From assembly GCF_021560175.1 (NCBI RefSeq), contig NZ_CP091110.1:1416001-1480000 (forward strand): a DNA stretch of 64,000 nucleotides. Reading direction: 5' to 3'. The notes beneath the pieces were generated by a model. That model was not told where the DNA came from. It worked only from the letters and a program-made list of their open reading frames with translations, and did not search any database. This DNA is from Neobacillus drentensis. Lineage in GTDB: Bacteria; Bacillota; Bacilli; Bacillales; Cytobacillaceae. Each line of letters begins with the position of its first letter. Position 1 is the first letter of the stretch. Below, in pieces: positions 29,192-38,249 of the stretch. Made by a program: the position numbers and the translations under genes.

Positions 29192-29512
29192 ATGGATGAA
29201 AACTTGAATCATGATTGTCATCTTTCTAAAGAAAGAAAGAGTCATCATTCCGATAAAGTAAAGAAAAATTTAGTTACTCGGTTAAACAGAATTGAAGGTC
29301 AAATCCGCGGAATAAAAGGATTAATTGAAAAAGATACTTATTGTGATGATGTAATTACCCAAATTTCTGCTACACAGTCTGCTTTAAACAGTGTGGCAAA
29401 ACTTCTTTTAGATGGACATTTAAAAACATGTGTATTGGAACGAATAAACGAGGGTGATACAGAAGTTTTAGATGAAGTACTTTTAACGATAGAAAAGTTA
29501 ATGAAAAAATAA
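29192..29512 (+). CDS. csoR: Copper-sensing transcriptional repressor CsoR
   Basis: 106 residues, all-helical CsoR/RcnR family. The Cu(I) ligands of the family are present as Cys51 (DTYCDDVI), His76 and Cys80 (GHLKTC), the full C-H-C triad. The His-rich N-terminus (HDCHLSKERKSHH) is longer than average. TATGGAGGTG precedes the ATG. It heads csoR-copZ with copA further on, and its operator lies just upstream. Confidence 0.95.
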   Translation: MDENLNHDCHLSKERKSHHSDKVKKNLVTRLNRIEGQIRGIKGLIEKDTYCDDVITQISATQSALNSVAKLLLDGHLKTCVLERINEGDTEVLDEVLLTIEKLMKK

Positions 29513-29527
29513 CTGGGAGTGATTATG

Positions 29528-29734
29528 ATGGAAAAGATTACTTTAAAGGTTACTGGAATGTCTTGTGGCCATTGTGTAAAATCGGTTGAAGGAAGTGTTG
29601 GAGAGTTACAAGGTGTTAAATCGGTAAAAGTTCACTTGGAAGCAGGAAATGTGGATGTAGAATTTAACCCTGCTGAAGTTCCCTTAAGCAAGATTAAACA
29701 AACAATTGATGACCAGGGCTATGATGTGGAATAG
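29528..29734 (+). CDS. copZ: Copper chaperone CopZ
   Basis: 68 residues, one HMA domain with Cu(I)-binding motif GMSCGHC near residue 10. It hands Cu(I) to the CopA ATPase. GGGAG at 29515-29519 is 8 bases before ATG 29528, which also matches the N-terminus of Bacillus CopZ; ATG 29525 is an alternative. It lies 15 bases after csoR. Confidence 0.95.
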   Translation: MEKITLKVTGMSCGHCVKSVEGSVGELQGVKSVKVHLEAGNVDVEFNPAEVPLSKIKQTIDDQGYDVE

Positions 29735-29741
29735 ATTGTAT

Positions 29742-29776
29742 AGATAACGTGCACTAAAAAAGCACGTTATCTTTAG
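29742..29776 (+). terminator. Hairpin after copZ
   Basis: AGATAACGTGC (29742-29752) and GCACGTTATCT (29762-29772) form a perfect 11-bp stem, followed by a short TTT. Probably a partial terminator that separates csoR-copZ from copA. Confidence 0.7.
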
Positions 29777-29785
29777 CAACAAAAC

Positions 29786-29802
29786 ATACCCCCTACCCGT
29801 AT
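29786..29802 (+). promoter_or_regulatory. Second CsoR-type operator, upstream of copA
   Basis: ATAC-CCCCTACCC-GTAT is a 17-bp CsoR-like box (C-rich core flanked by ATAC/GTAT) immediately before the copA ribosome site. It suggests copA also has CsoR-controlled transcription of its own. Confidence 0.7.
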
Positions 29803-29818
29803 AAAGAGGTGAATATCG

Positions 29819-32242
29819 ATGAGTAATGATATAAAAGAAGCCGTTTTTCAAATCACAGGTATGACCTGTGCGGCATGTGCTGCGAGAATTGAAAAAGGCC
29901 TTAAAAAAATGGATGGTGTAAAAGAAGCGAATGTTAATTTAGCCCTTGAAAAGTCCACTATAAAATATGACCCTGATGTTGCATCTGAATACACTTTCCA
30001 AAAGAAAATTCAGGATTTAGGCTATGATGTTGTAAAGGAAAAGGCGGAATTTGATGTTACAGGAATGACCTGTGCAGCTTGTGCAAATAAAGTGGAAAAA
30101 AGATTGAACAAATTAGATGGAATAGAAAAAGCCAATGTCAACTTCGCGCTAGAGACAGTCCTTGTGGAGTATAACCCACAACAAGTCTCTGTTCCTGAAA
30201 TGAAAGAGGCTATTAAAAAGTTAGGATATTCCCTTGAACTAAAAAAAGAAAATACAGAAGGGCAGGTTGACCATCGTCAAAAGGAAATTGAAAAGCAGCA
30301 AGGTAAGTTTATTTTCTCTCTTATCCTGTCATTCCCACTATTGTGGGCGATGGTTAGCCACTTTGAATTTACACGGTTTATTTGGCTGCCAGATATGTTA
30401 ATGAATCCTTGGGTTCAATTAGCTCTTGCTACACCCGTGCAATTTGTAGTTGGTAAACAGTTTTATGTAGGAGCCTATAAGGCGTTAAGGAACAAGAGTG
30501 CCAATATGGATGTGCTTGTTGCACTTGGTACATCAGCAGCCTATTTCTATAGTTTATATTTAAGTATTACCTCCATTGGCTCCGGCGCTCATATGTTAGA
30601 ACTCTACTATGAAACAAGTGCTGTTTTGATTACCTTAATACTATTAGGGAAATTGTTTGAAGCAAAGGCTAAAGGACGTTCATCTGAGGCGATTAAGAAA
30701 TTAATGGGACTACAGGCGAAAAACGCAACCGTTTTTCGTGATGGTCAAGAGATGATAATCCCAATCGAAGACGTTTTAGAAGGGGATATTGTTTATGTCA
30801 AACCAGGTGAAAAGGTGCCGGTTGATGGTGAAATTGTTGAAGGCAGGTCAGCCGTTGATGTATCGATGTTAACGGGAGAAAGTATTCCGATTGATAAAAC
30901 GATTGGAGATCACGTTATTGGTTCAACGATTAATAAAAATGGATTCCTGAAAATTAAAGCTACAAAGGTTGGAAAAGATACAGCGTTAGCTCAAATTATT
31001 AAGGTGGTTGAAGAAGCACAAGGTTCTAAAGCACCGATCCAACGCTTAGCTGACGTGATTTCAGGAATATTTGTGCCGATCGTAGTAGGAATCGCCATTG
31101 TCACGTTCCTTGTATGGTATTTCGCAGTAAATCCTGGCGATTTTGCGGACGCTCTTGAGAAATTTATTGCGGTATTAGTTATCGCTTGTCCTTGTGCACT
31201 TGGCTTGGCAACACCAACTTCAATTATGGCGGGCTCGGGTCGTGCAGCCGAATTTGGAATTTTGTTTAAAGGCGGAGAACACCTTGAAACCACTCATCGC
31301 TTAAATACGATTATTTTGGATAAAACTGGTACAGTTACAAACGGAAAACCATCTTTAACCGATGTTATTTTGGCAGAAGGTATGGATGAAAGGGAATTTC
31401 TAATGCTGGTTGGTACGGCTGAGAGAAACTCAGAACATCCACTTGCCGAGGCAATTGTGGAAGGTATAAAGGAAAAAGGAATGAACCTTGGCTCATCTGA
31501 TACCTTTGAAGCGATTCCTGGTTTTGGTATCCAATCAACGGTAAATGGTAAGCAGTTATTAATCGGGACACGTAGACTCATGGCGAAATATAGTGTTAAC
31601 GTTCAAGTTGTACTAGCCAATATGGAGAGCTTGGAGAAGCAAGGGAAAACAGCGATGGTAGTAGCCATCGATGGGTGCTATGCAGGGATGGTTGCCGTTG
31701 CCGACACCATTAAGGATACATCGAAAGAAGCGATTGCTCGATTACACAAAATGGCCTTAGAAGTAGTAATGATAACAGGGGATAATACTCAAACAGCCCA
31801 AGCCATTGCAGCCCAAGTGGGAATTAAGAAAGTCATTGCAGAAGTTTTACCCGAAGGCAAGGCCGAAGAAGTGAAAAAGCTTCAGCAAGCAGGTAAAAAA
31901 GTGGCTATGGTAGGGGATGGAATTAATGACGCTCCGGCACTTGCGACAGCTGATATCGGGATGGCAATCGGTACAGGTACGGATGTGGCAATGGAAGCAG
32001 CAGATATTACTCTTATTCGCGGCGATTTAACTAGTATTGCGGACGCGATTTTCATGAGTAAGAGGACAATCACAAATATTAAGCAAAATCTGTTCTGGGC
32101 ACTGGCATATAACGTCATAGGAATTCCAATCGCAGCAGCAGGTTTCTTGGCACCGTGGTTAGCAGGGGCAGCGATGGCATTTAGCTCCGTATCAGTTGTT
32201 CTCAATGCACTAAGACTTCAAAGGATTAAGTTAAAGGCTTAA
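29819..32242 (+). CDS. copA: Copper-exporting P1B-type ATPase CopA
   Basis: 807 residues. Two N-terminal HMA domains with GMTCAAC motifs (Cys17/Cys20 and Cys85/Cys88), membrane helices, A-domain TGES, the transport motif CPC (Cys457-Pro-Cys459), phosphorylation site Asp501 in DKTGT, and the GDGINDAPAL hinge near the C-terminus. It pumps Cu(I) out of the cell. AAAGAGGTG precedes ATG 29819. All catalytic motifs are intact. Confidence 0.97.
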   Translation: MSNDIKEAVFQITGMTCAACAARIEKGLKKMDGVKEANVNLALEKSTIKYDPDVASEYTFQKKIQDLGYDVVKEKAEFDVTGMTCAACANKVEKRLNKLDGIEKANVNFALETVLVEYNPQQVSVPEMKEAIKKLGYSLELKKENTEGQVDHRQKEIEKQQGKFIFSLILSFPLLWAMVSHFEFTRFIWLPDMLMNPWVQLALATPVQFVVGKQFYVGAYKALRNKSANMDVLVALGTSAAYFYSLYLSITSIGSGAHMLELYYETSAVLITLILLGKLFEAKAKGRSSEAIKKLMGLQAKNATVFRDGQEMIIPIEDVLEGDIVYVKPGEKVPVDGEIVEGRSAVDVSMLTGESIPIDKTIGDHVIGSTINKNGFLKIKATKVGKDTALAQIIKVVEEAQGSKAPIQRLADVISGIFVPIVVGIAIVTFLVWYFAVNPGDFADALEKFIAVLVIACPCALGLATPTSIMAGSGRAAEFGILFKGGEHLETTHRLNTIILDKTGTVTNGKPSLTDVILAEGMDEREFLMLVGTAERNSEHPLAEAIVEGIKEKGMNLGSSDTFEAIPGFGIQSTVNGKQLLIGTRRLMAKYSVNVQVVLANMESLEKQGKTAMVVAIDGCYAGMVAVADTIKDTSKEAIARLHKMALEVVMITGDNTQTAQAIAAQVGIKKVIAEVLPEGKAEEVKKLQQAGKKVAMVGDGINDAPALATADIGMAIGTGTDVAMEAADITLIRGDLTSIADAIFMSKRTITNIKQNLFWALAYNVIGIPIAAAGFLAPWLAGAAMAFSSVSVVLNALRLQRIKLKA

Positions 32243-32262
32243 ATGGAGAGGAGGATGCTTAT

Positions 32263-33096
32263 ATGAAAAAAGGTATAATAATCTGGGCTGTTTCGGCTAT
32301 TCTTTATCTTGGAGTAGTCATTGCAGGTTATAGTATGTATGCCAATAATAATCCAAAATCAGAGGAACACGGTCATCATACAACTACTACTGAACAGGGG
32401 GAAGAAAGCATGAATCATCAACATAGTGATCAAGAGCACGGGAATCATGGTTCAAACACTACCAGTGAGATTACACCCAAAGTATCCTATGCAAATGGGG
32501 TAATCACAATTGAATTAAAAGATCATAATAATCATGCTCCGGAACTGGAAGTCTCTCATGAAAAATATATGCATTTGATTGTCGTTAGCTCAAATTTAAA
32601 AGAGTACCATCATTTACATCCAGAAAAAAAGGGCGATGTAATATATCAAGTAAAGATAAGTTTGGCAGATAATTCTTATAAAGCTTTTGTTGATATCAAC
32701 CCAAAAGGGCTTCAATATGCGGTAAGACCTATCGAGCTGCAGGTTGGTGCAACGCATCATGTACATGGAGAAAACAAGCTTATTACTGATAAAGATTTTA
32801 CCAAGACACTAAACGGTCAAACAGTTGAATTAACCCCTCATTCCTTTGAAGTTAACAAAGAGATTACCCTGAATTTTAATGTAAAGGGTGAGAAACCTGA
32901 AGAGTATTTAGGTGCATTAGGTCATGTGGTCATCCTGGACGAAGCAGGAGAGAAATATATACACGTTCATCCAGTTTCGAATGATCAAACTGTATTTGAT
33001 ACACAATTTGATAAACCGGGGATTTATAAGCTTTGGGCTGAATTCAAGTTTCACGGACAGGTCAATATCTACCCATTTGTTATAGAAGTTAAATAA
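32263..33096 (+). CDS. His-rich membrane-anchored extracellular protein
   Basis: 277 residues. One N-terminal membrane helix (about 5-26), without a lipobox Cys, anchors a His-rich linker (HGHHTTTTEQ.., NHQHSDQEHGNHG) and a larger beta-rich region with more His clusters (YHHLHPEKKG, ATHHVHGEN and YIHVHPVSN). The gene starts 20 bases after copA, so binding or sequestering copper outside the membrane is the likely role. I do not recognise a named family with certainty; similarity to YtkA-like domains is possible. Confidence 0.75.
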   Translation: MKKGIIIWAVSAILYLGVVIAGYSMYANNNPKSEEHGHHTTTTEQGEESMNHQHSDQEHGNHGSNTTSEITPKVSYANGVITIELKDHNNHAPELEVSHEKYMHLIVVSSNLKEYHHLHPEKKGDVIYQVKISLADNSYKAFVDINPKGLQYAVRPIELQVGATHHVHGENKLITDKDFTKTLNGQTVELTPHSFEVNKEITLNFNVKGEKPEEYLGALGHVVILDEAGEKYIHVHPVSNDQTVFDTQFDKPGIYKLWAEFKFHGQVNIYPFVIEVK

Positions 33097-33208
33097 TAAA
33101 GAATATGGTGAAATAAAATGCAGATAAAATTTCAGAGGATTTTAAACATTAAAAGCTGATAGTTCCTGACGCATTATGTAGCGCCAGGTGTATCATTTCA
33201 ACATTCAT

Positions 33209-33225
33209 ATACCTTACCGCCGTAT
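33209..33225 (+). promoter_or_regulatory. Possible third CsoR-like operator
   Basis: ATAC-CTTACCGCC-GTAT has the same 17-bp layout as the box before copA (ATAC-CCCCTACCC-GTAT), with a C-rich core and matching ends. It lies 31 bases before the ribosome site of the frameshifted nitrite-reductase-like gene. A related regulator (for example a CstR-type persulfide sensor) could also read it. Confidence 0.45.
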
Positions 33226-33256
33226 AGTAATTGAATAGACAAAAAGGAGAAAGTAT

Positions 33257-33867
33257 ATGATGAATAGTTTAAAAAAATTAAAATCGCCGTAAATGGTGGA
33301 ATAGGATTTGGGGCTAAACTCAATTCAAAGCAACTTATAACGCTTTCGAAATATATGAATGAAGATGATGAACTTGAGTTAACAACATTCCAACAACTCT
33401 ATTTAGTAATTCCAGAAGATAAAAAGGAAGAAATCATAAAAGAATTCGAAAGTGTTGGCTTAGCCTGTTATCCAGTTGGAAACTACGTAAAGAGTTTGAG
33501 AACCTGTAATTTTTGTAAAGGGGAAGAGGAGGAAGGAATGCTAGTGGCGAAAGAATTAAATCGCCGAATAGCAGGGAAAGCCGTACTGTTTACCCTAAAG
33601 ATTGCTTACACAGGGTGTCCTGTAGGCTGTGGTGAACCCATGTTAAGCGACATAGGTATTATGAAAGTTAGAGATTACTACAATTTATATGTTGGAGGAA
33701 AAGCAAAAGGCAAAGACGCTGAAGTTGGTTCCTTGCTGATGGAGGATCTTACACCAGAGGATTTGTACGATATGGTAGAAAAGATTATTACTGTATATTC
33801 ACAAATGGGTAAAAAGCGGGAGACATTCAATAAATTTTTGAAGCGAATAGATAGAGAACAATTATAA
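33257..33867 (+). pseudogene. Nitrite/sulfite reductase-like protein, frameshifted at a poly-A tract
   Basis: AAGGAG and ATG 33257 start a frame that reads MMNSLKK and then hits a stop. One extra A in the A7 run at 33271-33277 would join it to KIKIAVNGGIGFGAKLNSKQ and the downstream frame, giving about 203 residues. The product resembles stand-alone nitrite/sulfite reductase ferredoxin-like proteins: IGFGAKL in the first half and cysteines in RTCNFCKG and GCPVGCGEP for the iron-sulfur/siroheme part. The remaining frame (ATG 33355) would make a truncated 170-residue protein without ribosome site. Real mutation, sequencing error and slippage are all possible. Confidence 0.8.
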
Positions 33868-33964
33868 GTTAACAAAAATTCCTGAGACCTTGATCGCAGT
33901 TATCAATGTTCATATCACTGTTCTAAACTACGTATCTAATTTTAAATTTTGAGGAGGTATTATT

Positions 33965-35389
33965 GTGTCTACAAAGTCACAAACGATTTTACACGCTGAC
34001 CCGAATCGTTGGAAGGCATTGGCTTTATTGGGATTTGCAAATTTTATAGTAATGATGGATTCAGCTGTTGTTCAAGTTGCCTTACCATCTATTAAAGGTG
34101 CACTTGGATATACAGAGGCGAATTTACAATGGGTTATGAATGCCTTTCTTATTATGTTTGGGGGATTACTACTTTTAGGAGGAAAACTATCTGATTTGTT
34201 TGGTCACCGACGCATTTTTATGTGGGGTGTTTCAATCTTAACTGTTTCGTCTTTATTAGCTGGATTAGCTTGGAATGAAATGTCATTGAACATAGGAAGA
34301 GCAATCCAGGGGGTTGGATCGGCTTTAATTGCACCATCAGCACTTTCAATTGTTATGATTTTATTTTCTGCCAATAAGCAAGAAATGGGGAAGGCACTTG
34401 CAATTTGGGGGCTTTCTGGTGCAGCAGGCGGTGCGATTGGTATCGTTCTTGGAGGTGTTTTGACGCAATTACTTAGTTGGCGATGGACTTTACTATTTTA
34501 CGTTCCTGTCGGTATGATCGTTTTACTATTAGCACCAAAGCTTCTACAAAAAGGCATGCCAAAAACAGGCCGTATTGATTATGCAGGTGCTATTGCTGTT
34601 ACAACAGCACTCGTTTTAATTGTTTTTGGTATCGTAAATGTAGAACATAATGGCTGGCAAGCACTTTCAACTGTATTACCTTTAGGACTTGGTATTGTTT
34701 TATTCATCATCTTTATCCTTATTCAAGTGTTTAGGAAAGAGCCATTAGTTCCGCTTAGCATCTTTAAGACTCCCAATTTGGCAGCAGGGAACATTTCGCT
34801 TATTTTATTATCGGCATCTTGGTTCCCTTTAGTTTATTTCCTTATTTTATACGTGCAACAAGTATTGAAATTTAAACCTTTTAAAGCGGCAATGGGAATG
34901 CTACCGGCGCCGATTCTGATGGCTATATTCATGATTGTTCTAGCTGAAAGGGTTATGAATAAATTGGGTATGAAAATAACAATGATGATCGGATTTATCA
35001 TACTCGGTATTGCAGGACTATTATTTTCAGGTAATACAGTGGATGGAACTTATTGGGGTGATGTATTTGTCCCACTGGTGTTAGCGGCATTTGGGAATGC
35101 TCTTACCTATCTGCCAGCAACGACAGCCGCTGTGGCAGAGTCAAAATCAGAGGATTCTGGTCTTGCATCAGGCCTGTATAATACGACCTATCAGGTTGGA
35201 TCTGCAGTTGGTTTAGCGATTATGGTTTCGGTTGCAGCGGCAGCAACAGCAACAGCAACAGCTAGTGTTACAGGAGCGATAGCAGTAAGTCTTAATGAAG
35301 GCTATCAACAAGCATTTTTCTGGTCCGGTATGGTGGCTTTTGGTGGCGCAGTATTAGCCCTTCTGTTTATCCGTTCACCCAAGCAGTGA
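33965..35389 (+). CDS. MFS transporter, DHA2 (14-TM) drug efflux family
   Basis: 474 residues, about 14 membrane helices. It shows the N-terminal MMDSAVVQVALPSIKGAL motif, motif A-like GKLSDLFGHRRIF and motif C-like GAAGGAIGIVLGGVLTQLLSWRW region in order. GTG start after TGAGGAGG. It is likely a proton-driven multidrug exporter. The C-terminus has an AATATATASVTGA low-complexity stretch. It is only distantly related to the exporter at 27159. Confidence 0.9.
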   Translation: MSTKSQTILHADPNRWKALALLGFANFIVMMDSAVVQVALPSIKGALGYTEANLQWVMNAFLIMFGGLLLLGGKLSDLFGHRRIFMWGVSILTVSSLLAGLAWNEMSLNIGRAIQGVGSALIAPSALSIVMILFSANKQEMGKALAIWGLSGAAGGAIGIVLGGVLTQLLSWRWTLLFYVPVGMIVLLLAPKLLQKGMPKTGRIDYAGAIAVTTALVLIVFGIVNVEHNGWQALSTVLPLGLGIVLFIIFILIQVFRKEPLVPLSIFKTPNLAAGNISLILLSASWFPLVYFLILYVQQVLKFKPFKAAMGMLPAPILMAIFMIVLAERVMNKLGMKITMMIGFIILGIAGLLFSGNTVDGTYWGDVFVPLVLAAFGNALTYLPATTAAVAESKSEDSGLASGLYNTTYQVGSAVGLAIMVSVAAAATATATASVTGAIAVSLNEGYQQAFFWSGMVAFGGAVLALLFIRSPKQ

Positions 35390-35459
35390 GAATCGGAAAT
35401 TACAAATAATCTCATTTCCTATTTGTTTTTTGGGATATTGTATTAGGAGTAGGTGAACA

Positions 35460-35735
35460 ATGATTGAAAGACAATATATTTTATCGAGTACGGGATTTGC
35501 CCGTCCAGCAAGAATGTTAATAGGTATTTCTAATAAATATTTATCAAAACTAGTTCTTGAATATAAGGGGATTTCTGTTGAATTAAATTACTCACTCGAT
35601 TCGATAATGGATGTTATGTCCTTGGGAATTATACCTGGTGCTCAATTTATTATCAGGGCTGAAGGGATTGATGAGGATCAAGCTTTACAATTAATAGACG
35701 ATCATTTTAGTAAAATGAAATTAATTAGTTTGTAG
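35460..35735 (+). CDS. HPr-like protein lacking the active-site histidine
   Basis: 91 residues with the HPr fold. The regulatory serine region SIMDVMSLGI (Ser48, equal to HPr Ser46) is intact. The catalytic IHARPA of HPr reads GFARPA here (Phe13 in place of His15), so it cannot pass PTS phosphate from enzyme I to EIIA. This resembles Crh, which has Gln at that position and acts only through serine phosphorylation with CcpA. AGGAGTAGGTG precedes the ATG. It lies alone between an exporter and a redox gene, an unusual place for a ptsH paralogue. Confidence 0.82.
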   Translation: MIERQYILSSTGFARPARMLIGISNKYLSKLVLEYKGISVELNYSLDSIMDVMSLGIIPGAQFIIRAEGIDEDQALQLIDDHFSKMKLISL

Positions 35736-35915
35736 GATGAACAACATAAGTGGAATTGTGGTAACACAGGCTTAGATGTATCTAAAAATCCTAAAAATAG
35801 ACTATCTGACAATAAATCAATTAATCTTTTATCTGCCACTTCTCTTTCGTTTACGGGACAAATGCAAAAGATAAGTACTATAAATCAGCATTTATTGTCT
35901 AGAGGAGTGAAATAT

Positions 35916-36482
35916 ATGTATAAAAGAATACTAGTGGTTATTGGATTAGTTGGAATGATTGGTTGGGCAATTTATGATTCTGCTTCAACATCAAAGAAAC
36001 AAAAAAAAGCCATTCAGGAGACTCAATCTGTTAGTAATAAGTCTGAGGTTCTTGGGATTGAAGAAGGGGATAGAGCGCCAAATTTTTAATTACCGACCTT
36101 AGATGGCCCAAATGTAAAATTGTCAGATATGCAAGGTAAGAAAGTGATCTTGAATTTATGGGCGACTTGGTGTCCCCCATGTAAAGCGGAAATGCCTCAT
36201 ATGCAGGAATTTTATCAATCCCAAAAAGGAAAAAATATAGAAATCCTAGCAGTGAATTTAACGGCTGCGGAAAAAGATGTTTCTAATATTAAACCATTTG
36301 TTCAGGATTATGATTTAACCTTCCCTGTTTTATTGGATCATGATGGATTGATAGTAGATACATATCAGGCCTTAACTATTTCTACTAGTTATATCATTGA
36401 TACGAAAGGGATTATCCGAAAAAGAATCGTAGGTCCAATGGATAAAGAAAGGATGACTGAACTAATCAACAGTATTGAATAA
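35916..36482 (+). pseudogene. ResA/TlpA-like thiol-disulfide oxidoreductase with internal stop
   Basis: The frame starts at ATG 35916 behind AGAGGAG, encodes a membrane anchor (about residues 5-20) and reaches GDRAPNF. It then meets TAA at 36087-36089 and continues in the same frame with LPTLDG. A CAA-to-TAA change would explain it. The rest is an intact thioredoxin domain with the WCPPC active site. The full product would be about 188 residues. ResA-type proteins reduce apocytochrome c or other extracytoplasmic thiols, and ccdA, the electron donor, lies downstream. As written it is inactive unless the stop is read through. Confidence 0.85.
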
Positions 36483-36520
36483 AAGTCGGATTCTTTCATA
36501 ATTTCACTATCGTCATCGAT

Positions 36521-36597
36521 AGTATGCGTCAAGAAAGTGCATACTTGTTTCGGGATTCATCTGACTATATAATACGTTCAAAACCAAGTAAAGGCGG
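36521..36597 (+). promoter_or_regulatory. HxlR-type operator and promoter upstream of ccdA (duplicate of 39219-39297)
   Basis: AGTATG (36521-36526) and CATACT (36540-36545) form an inverted repeat with 13 bases between. It overlaps TTGTTT (36545-36550) and is followed by TATAAT at 36568-36573 (17-base spacer). The block through CCAAGTAAAGG is a near copy of the promoter between hxlR and the sirtuin operon. It should place ccdA under the same regulator. Confidence 0.75.
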
Positions 36598-36737
36598 GGG
36601 AAGAGAAGGAGAAAAAATAGGCATCTTTGGATTTCGACAATTCCGGATACGATTACCCATAATCAATTTAAAGTGTATATCACCATTAGTTTAAGCAGGT
36701 TATGTTTAGAAATAATAGGATTATAGGGGGAGATTTA

Positions 36738-37460
36738 TTGACTGAAATTACAATATGGGTCGCATTTGCAGGAGGATTATTAGCATTTATTTCTCCTTGC
36801 TGCCTACCTTTATATCCATCGTTTATCTCTTATATTACTGGTGTAACAGTGGGAGAAATAAAAAATCAGCAAAGTCATTCTAATACTAGAAAAATAGTCC
36901 TATTACATTCTATTTATTTTTCAATCGGATTTACAATCGTTTATTTTGCATTAGGTTTTTCAGCGAGTTTCTTCGGGAAAATTTTTTCTGACTATAAGGA
37001 TTTAATAAGAATGCTAGGTGGCATTTTTCTGATAGTAATGGGAACGTTTATGTTAGAAATTTTCAAACCAAGTTTTTTAATGAAGGAGCACCGCTTCCAA
37101 TATACCAAAAAGAAAGTGGGATTTTTAAATTCAGTTATTGTGGGAATTATTTTCGGAGCAGGGTGGTCTCCTTGCATAGGACCTATTTTTGGGGCAATTA
37201 TGTATGCTAATATTATGTATCCTACACAAACCTTTTTTAATATTGCTGCCTATTCATTGGGGTTCTGTATCCCATTTATAATAATGGCGTTTTTCATCAG
37301 CAAGACAAAAATAATATTAAAATATTCAGCGTTACTAATGAAAATCGGTGGCGTTTTAATGATTCTCATTGGATTAATGATATTTTTTGATAAAATGACA
37401 TACATAACTATATGGGGTTCCCAAATACAGTATTTTTTTGAGGAAATGCTCAGCAAATAA
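36738..37460 (+). CDS. ccdA: CcdA-type cytochrome c biogenesis / thiol-reducing membrane protein
   Basis: About 240 residues with six membrane helices. Redox cysteines occur in LAFISPCCLPLYPSF and GAGWSPCIGPI, the two CcdA positions. It passes electrons from cytoplasmic thioredoxin across the membrane to ResA-like partners. TTG 36738 with AGGGGG upstream matches the CcdA N-terminus; an ATG at 36702 in frame lacks a good ribosome site. Its partner gene just upstream carries a nonsense codon. The promoter at 36521 is a copy of the HxlR-controlled one. Confidence 0.9.
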   Translation: MTEITIWVAFAGGLLAFISPCCLPLYPSFISYITGVTVGEIKNQQSHSNTRKIVLLHSIYFSIGFTIVYFALGFSASFFGKIFSDYKDLIRMLGGIFLIVMGTFMLEIFKPSFLMKEHRFQYTKKKVGFLNSVIVGIIFGAGWSPCIGPIFGAIMYANIMYPTQTFFNIAAYSLGFCIPFIIMAFFISKTKIILKYSALLMKIGGVLMILIGLMIFFDKMTYITIWGSQIQYFFEEMLSK

Positions 37461-37514
37461 ACATATGAAACTCGCAACTAATTAACGAGTATCAATGCGG
37501 CCAAATTTAGCCAG

Positions 37515-37547
37515 CAAAAAGGGAGCTTGTTTTTAAAACAAACTCCC
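37515..37547 (-). terminator. Terminator of the cysteine hydrolase gene
   Basis: GGGAGcTTGTTTT (37521-37533) and AAAACAAaCTCCC (37535-37547) pair with one mismatch. Read on the minus strand the hairpin is followed by TTTTT. It stands between two convergent genes and may serve both. Confidence 0.75.
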
Positions 37548-37564
37548 GTTAATATTTATTGGTT

Positions 37565-38131
37565 CTACAAGGTAGTTTTAACTTTTTGCTGCAGGAATTC
37601 GTCGGTCGTAATTACATTAGCATACATACCGTTAAGTGCACTGACAAACGCATAGTGAACCTGTTCAGCTGGTACGACCTTATCTTGATAAGATAAGTCC
37701 CTTGTTGCACATGCATCTTCTATAAGTGTGGTTTCAAAGCCTAAATCCACTGCAGCTCTAACAGTTGCATCAATACACATATGTGTCATCATACCTACAA
37801 CCACTACCTTGGTTACTCCTTTTTCTTTTAATTTGCTTTCTAATTCAGTCTTTAAAAAGCTGTTAGGAAAATGTTTTCTAATAAGACTTTCATGTTCTAA
37901 TGGTAGAACACTTTCATGTAGTTGAACTCCCTCGGTATCTGGGAGAAAGAAACCTAACTCTGGGTTACTTGCGATATGCTGGACATGAAAAATATGATCT
38001 TTGTTATTCTGTCTAAACCATTCAAGAACTTTTGCAGCATTAGCGGCTGCTTTTTCAGGGTTGCTTAATTTCATCTTTCCATTTGGAAAATAGTCATTTT
38101 GAATATCGACAATGATTAAAGCTGTGCTCAT
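37565..38131 (-). CDS. Isochorismatase-family cysteine hydrolase
   Basis: 188 residues. The catalytic triad of the family is visible: Asp9 (IIVDIQND), Lys86 (RKHFPNSF) and Cys119 (MMTHMCIDAT), the last followed by the usual TVRAAVDLGF helix. Members hydrolyse amides or ethers such as nicotinamide, N-carbamoyl compounds or isochorismate; the substrate here is unknown. ATG 38131 follows GAGGTG; the GTG at 38140 lies inside that site. It is divergent from an Lrp regulator 118 bases away. Confidence 0.9.
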   Translation of the reverse strand: MSTALIIVDIQNDYFPNGKMKLSNPEKAAANAAKVLEWFRQNNKDHIFHVQHIASNPELGFFLPDTEGVQLHESVLPLEHESLIRKHFPNSFLKTELESKLKEKGVTKVVVVGMMTHMCIDATVRAAVDLGFETTLIEDACATRDLSYQDKVVPAEQVHYAFVSALNGMYANVITTDEFLQQKVKTTL

Positions 38132-38249
38132 TTGTTTCACCTCATTTAAAGATTAAGTACAATAAAATAATAAATAATATTTTGATTTTTATCGATACTT
38201 TGATGAAACACTTTTTGATTAAATGATTTCACGGTGAAAGGAATTTATA

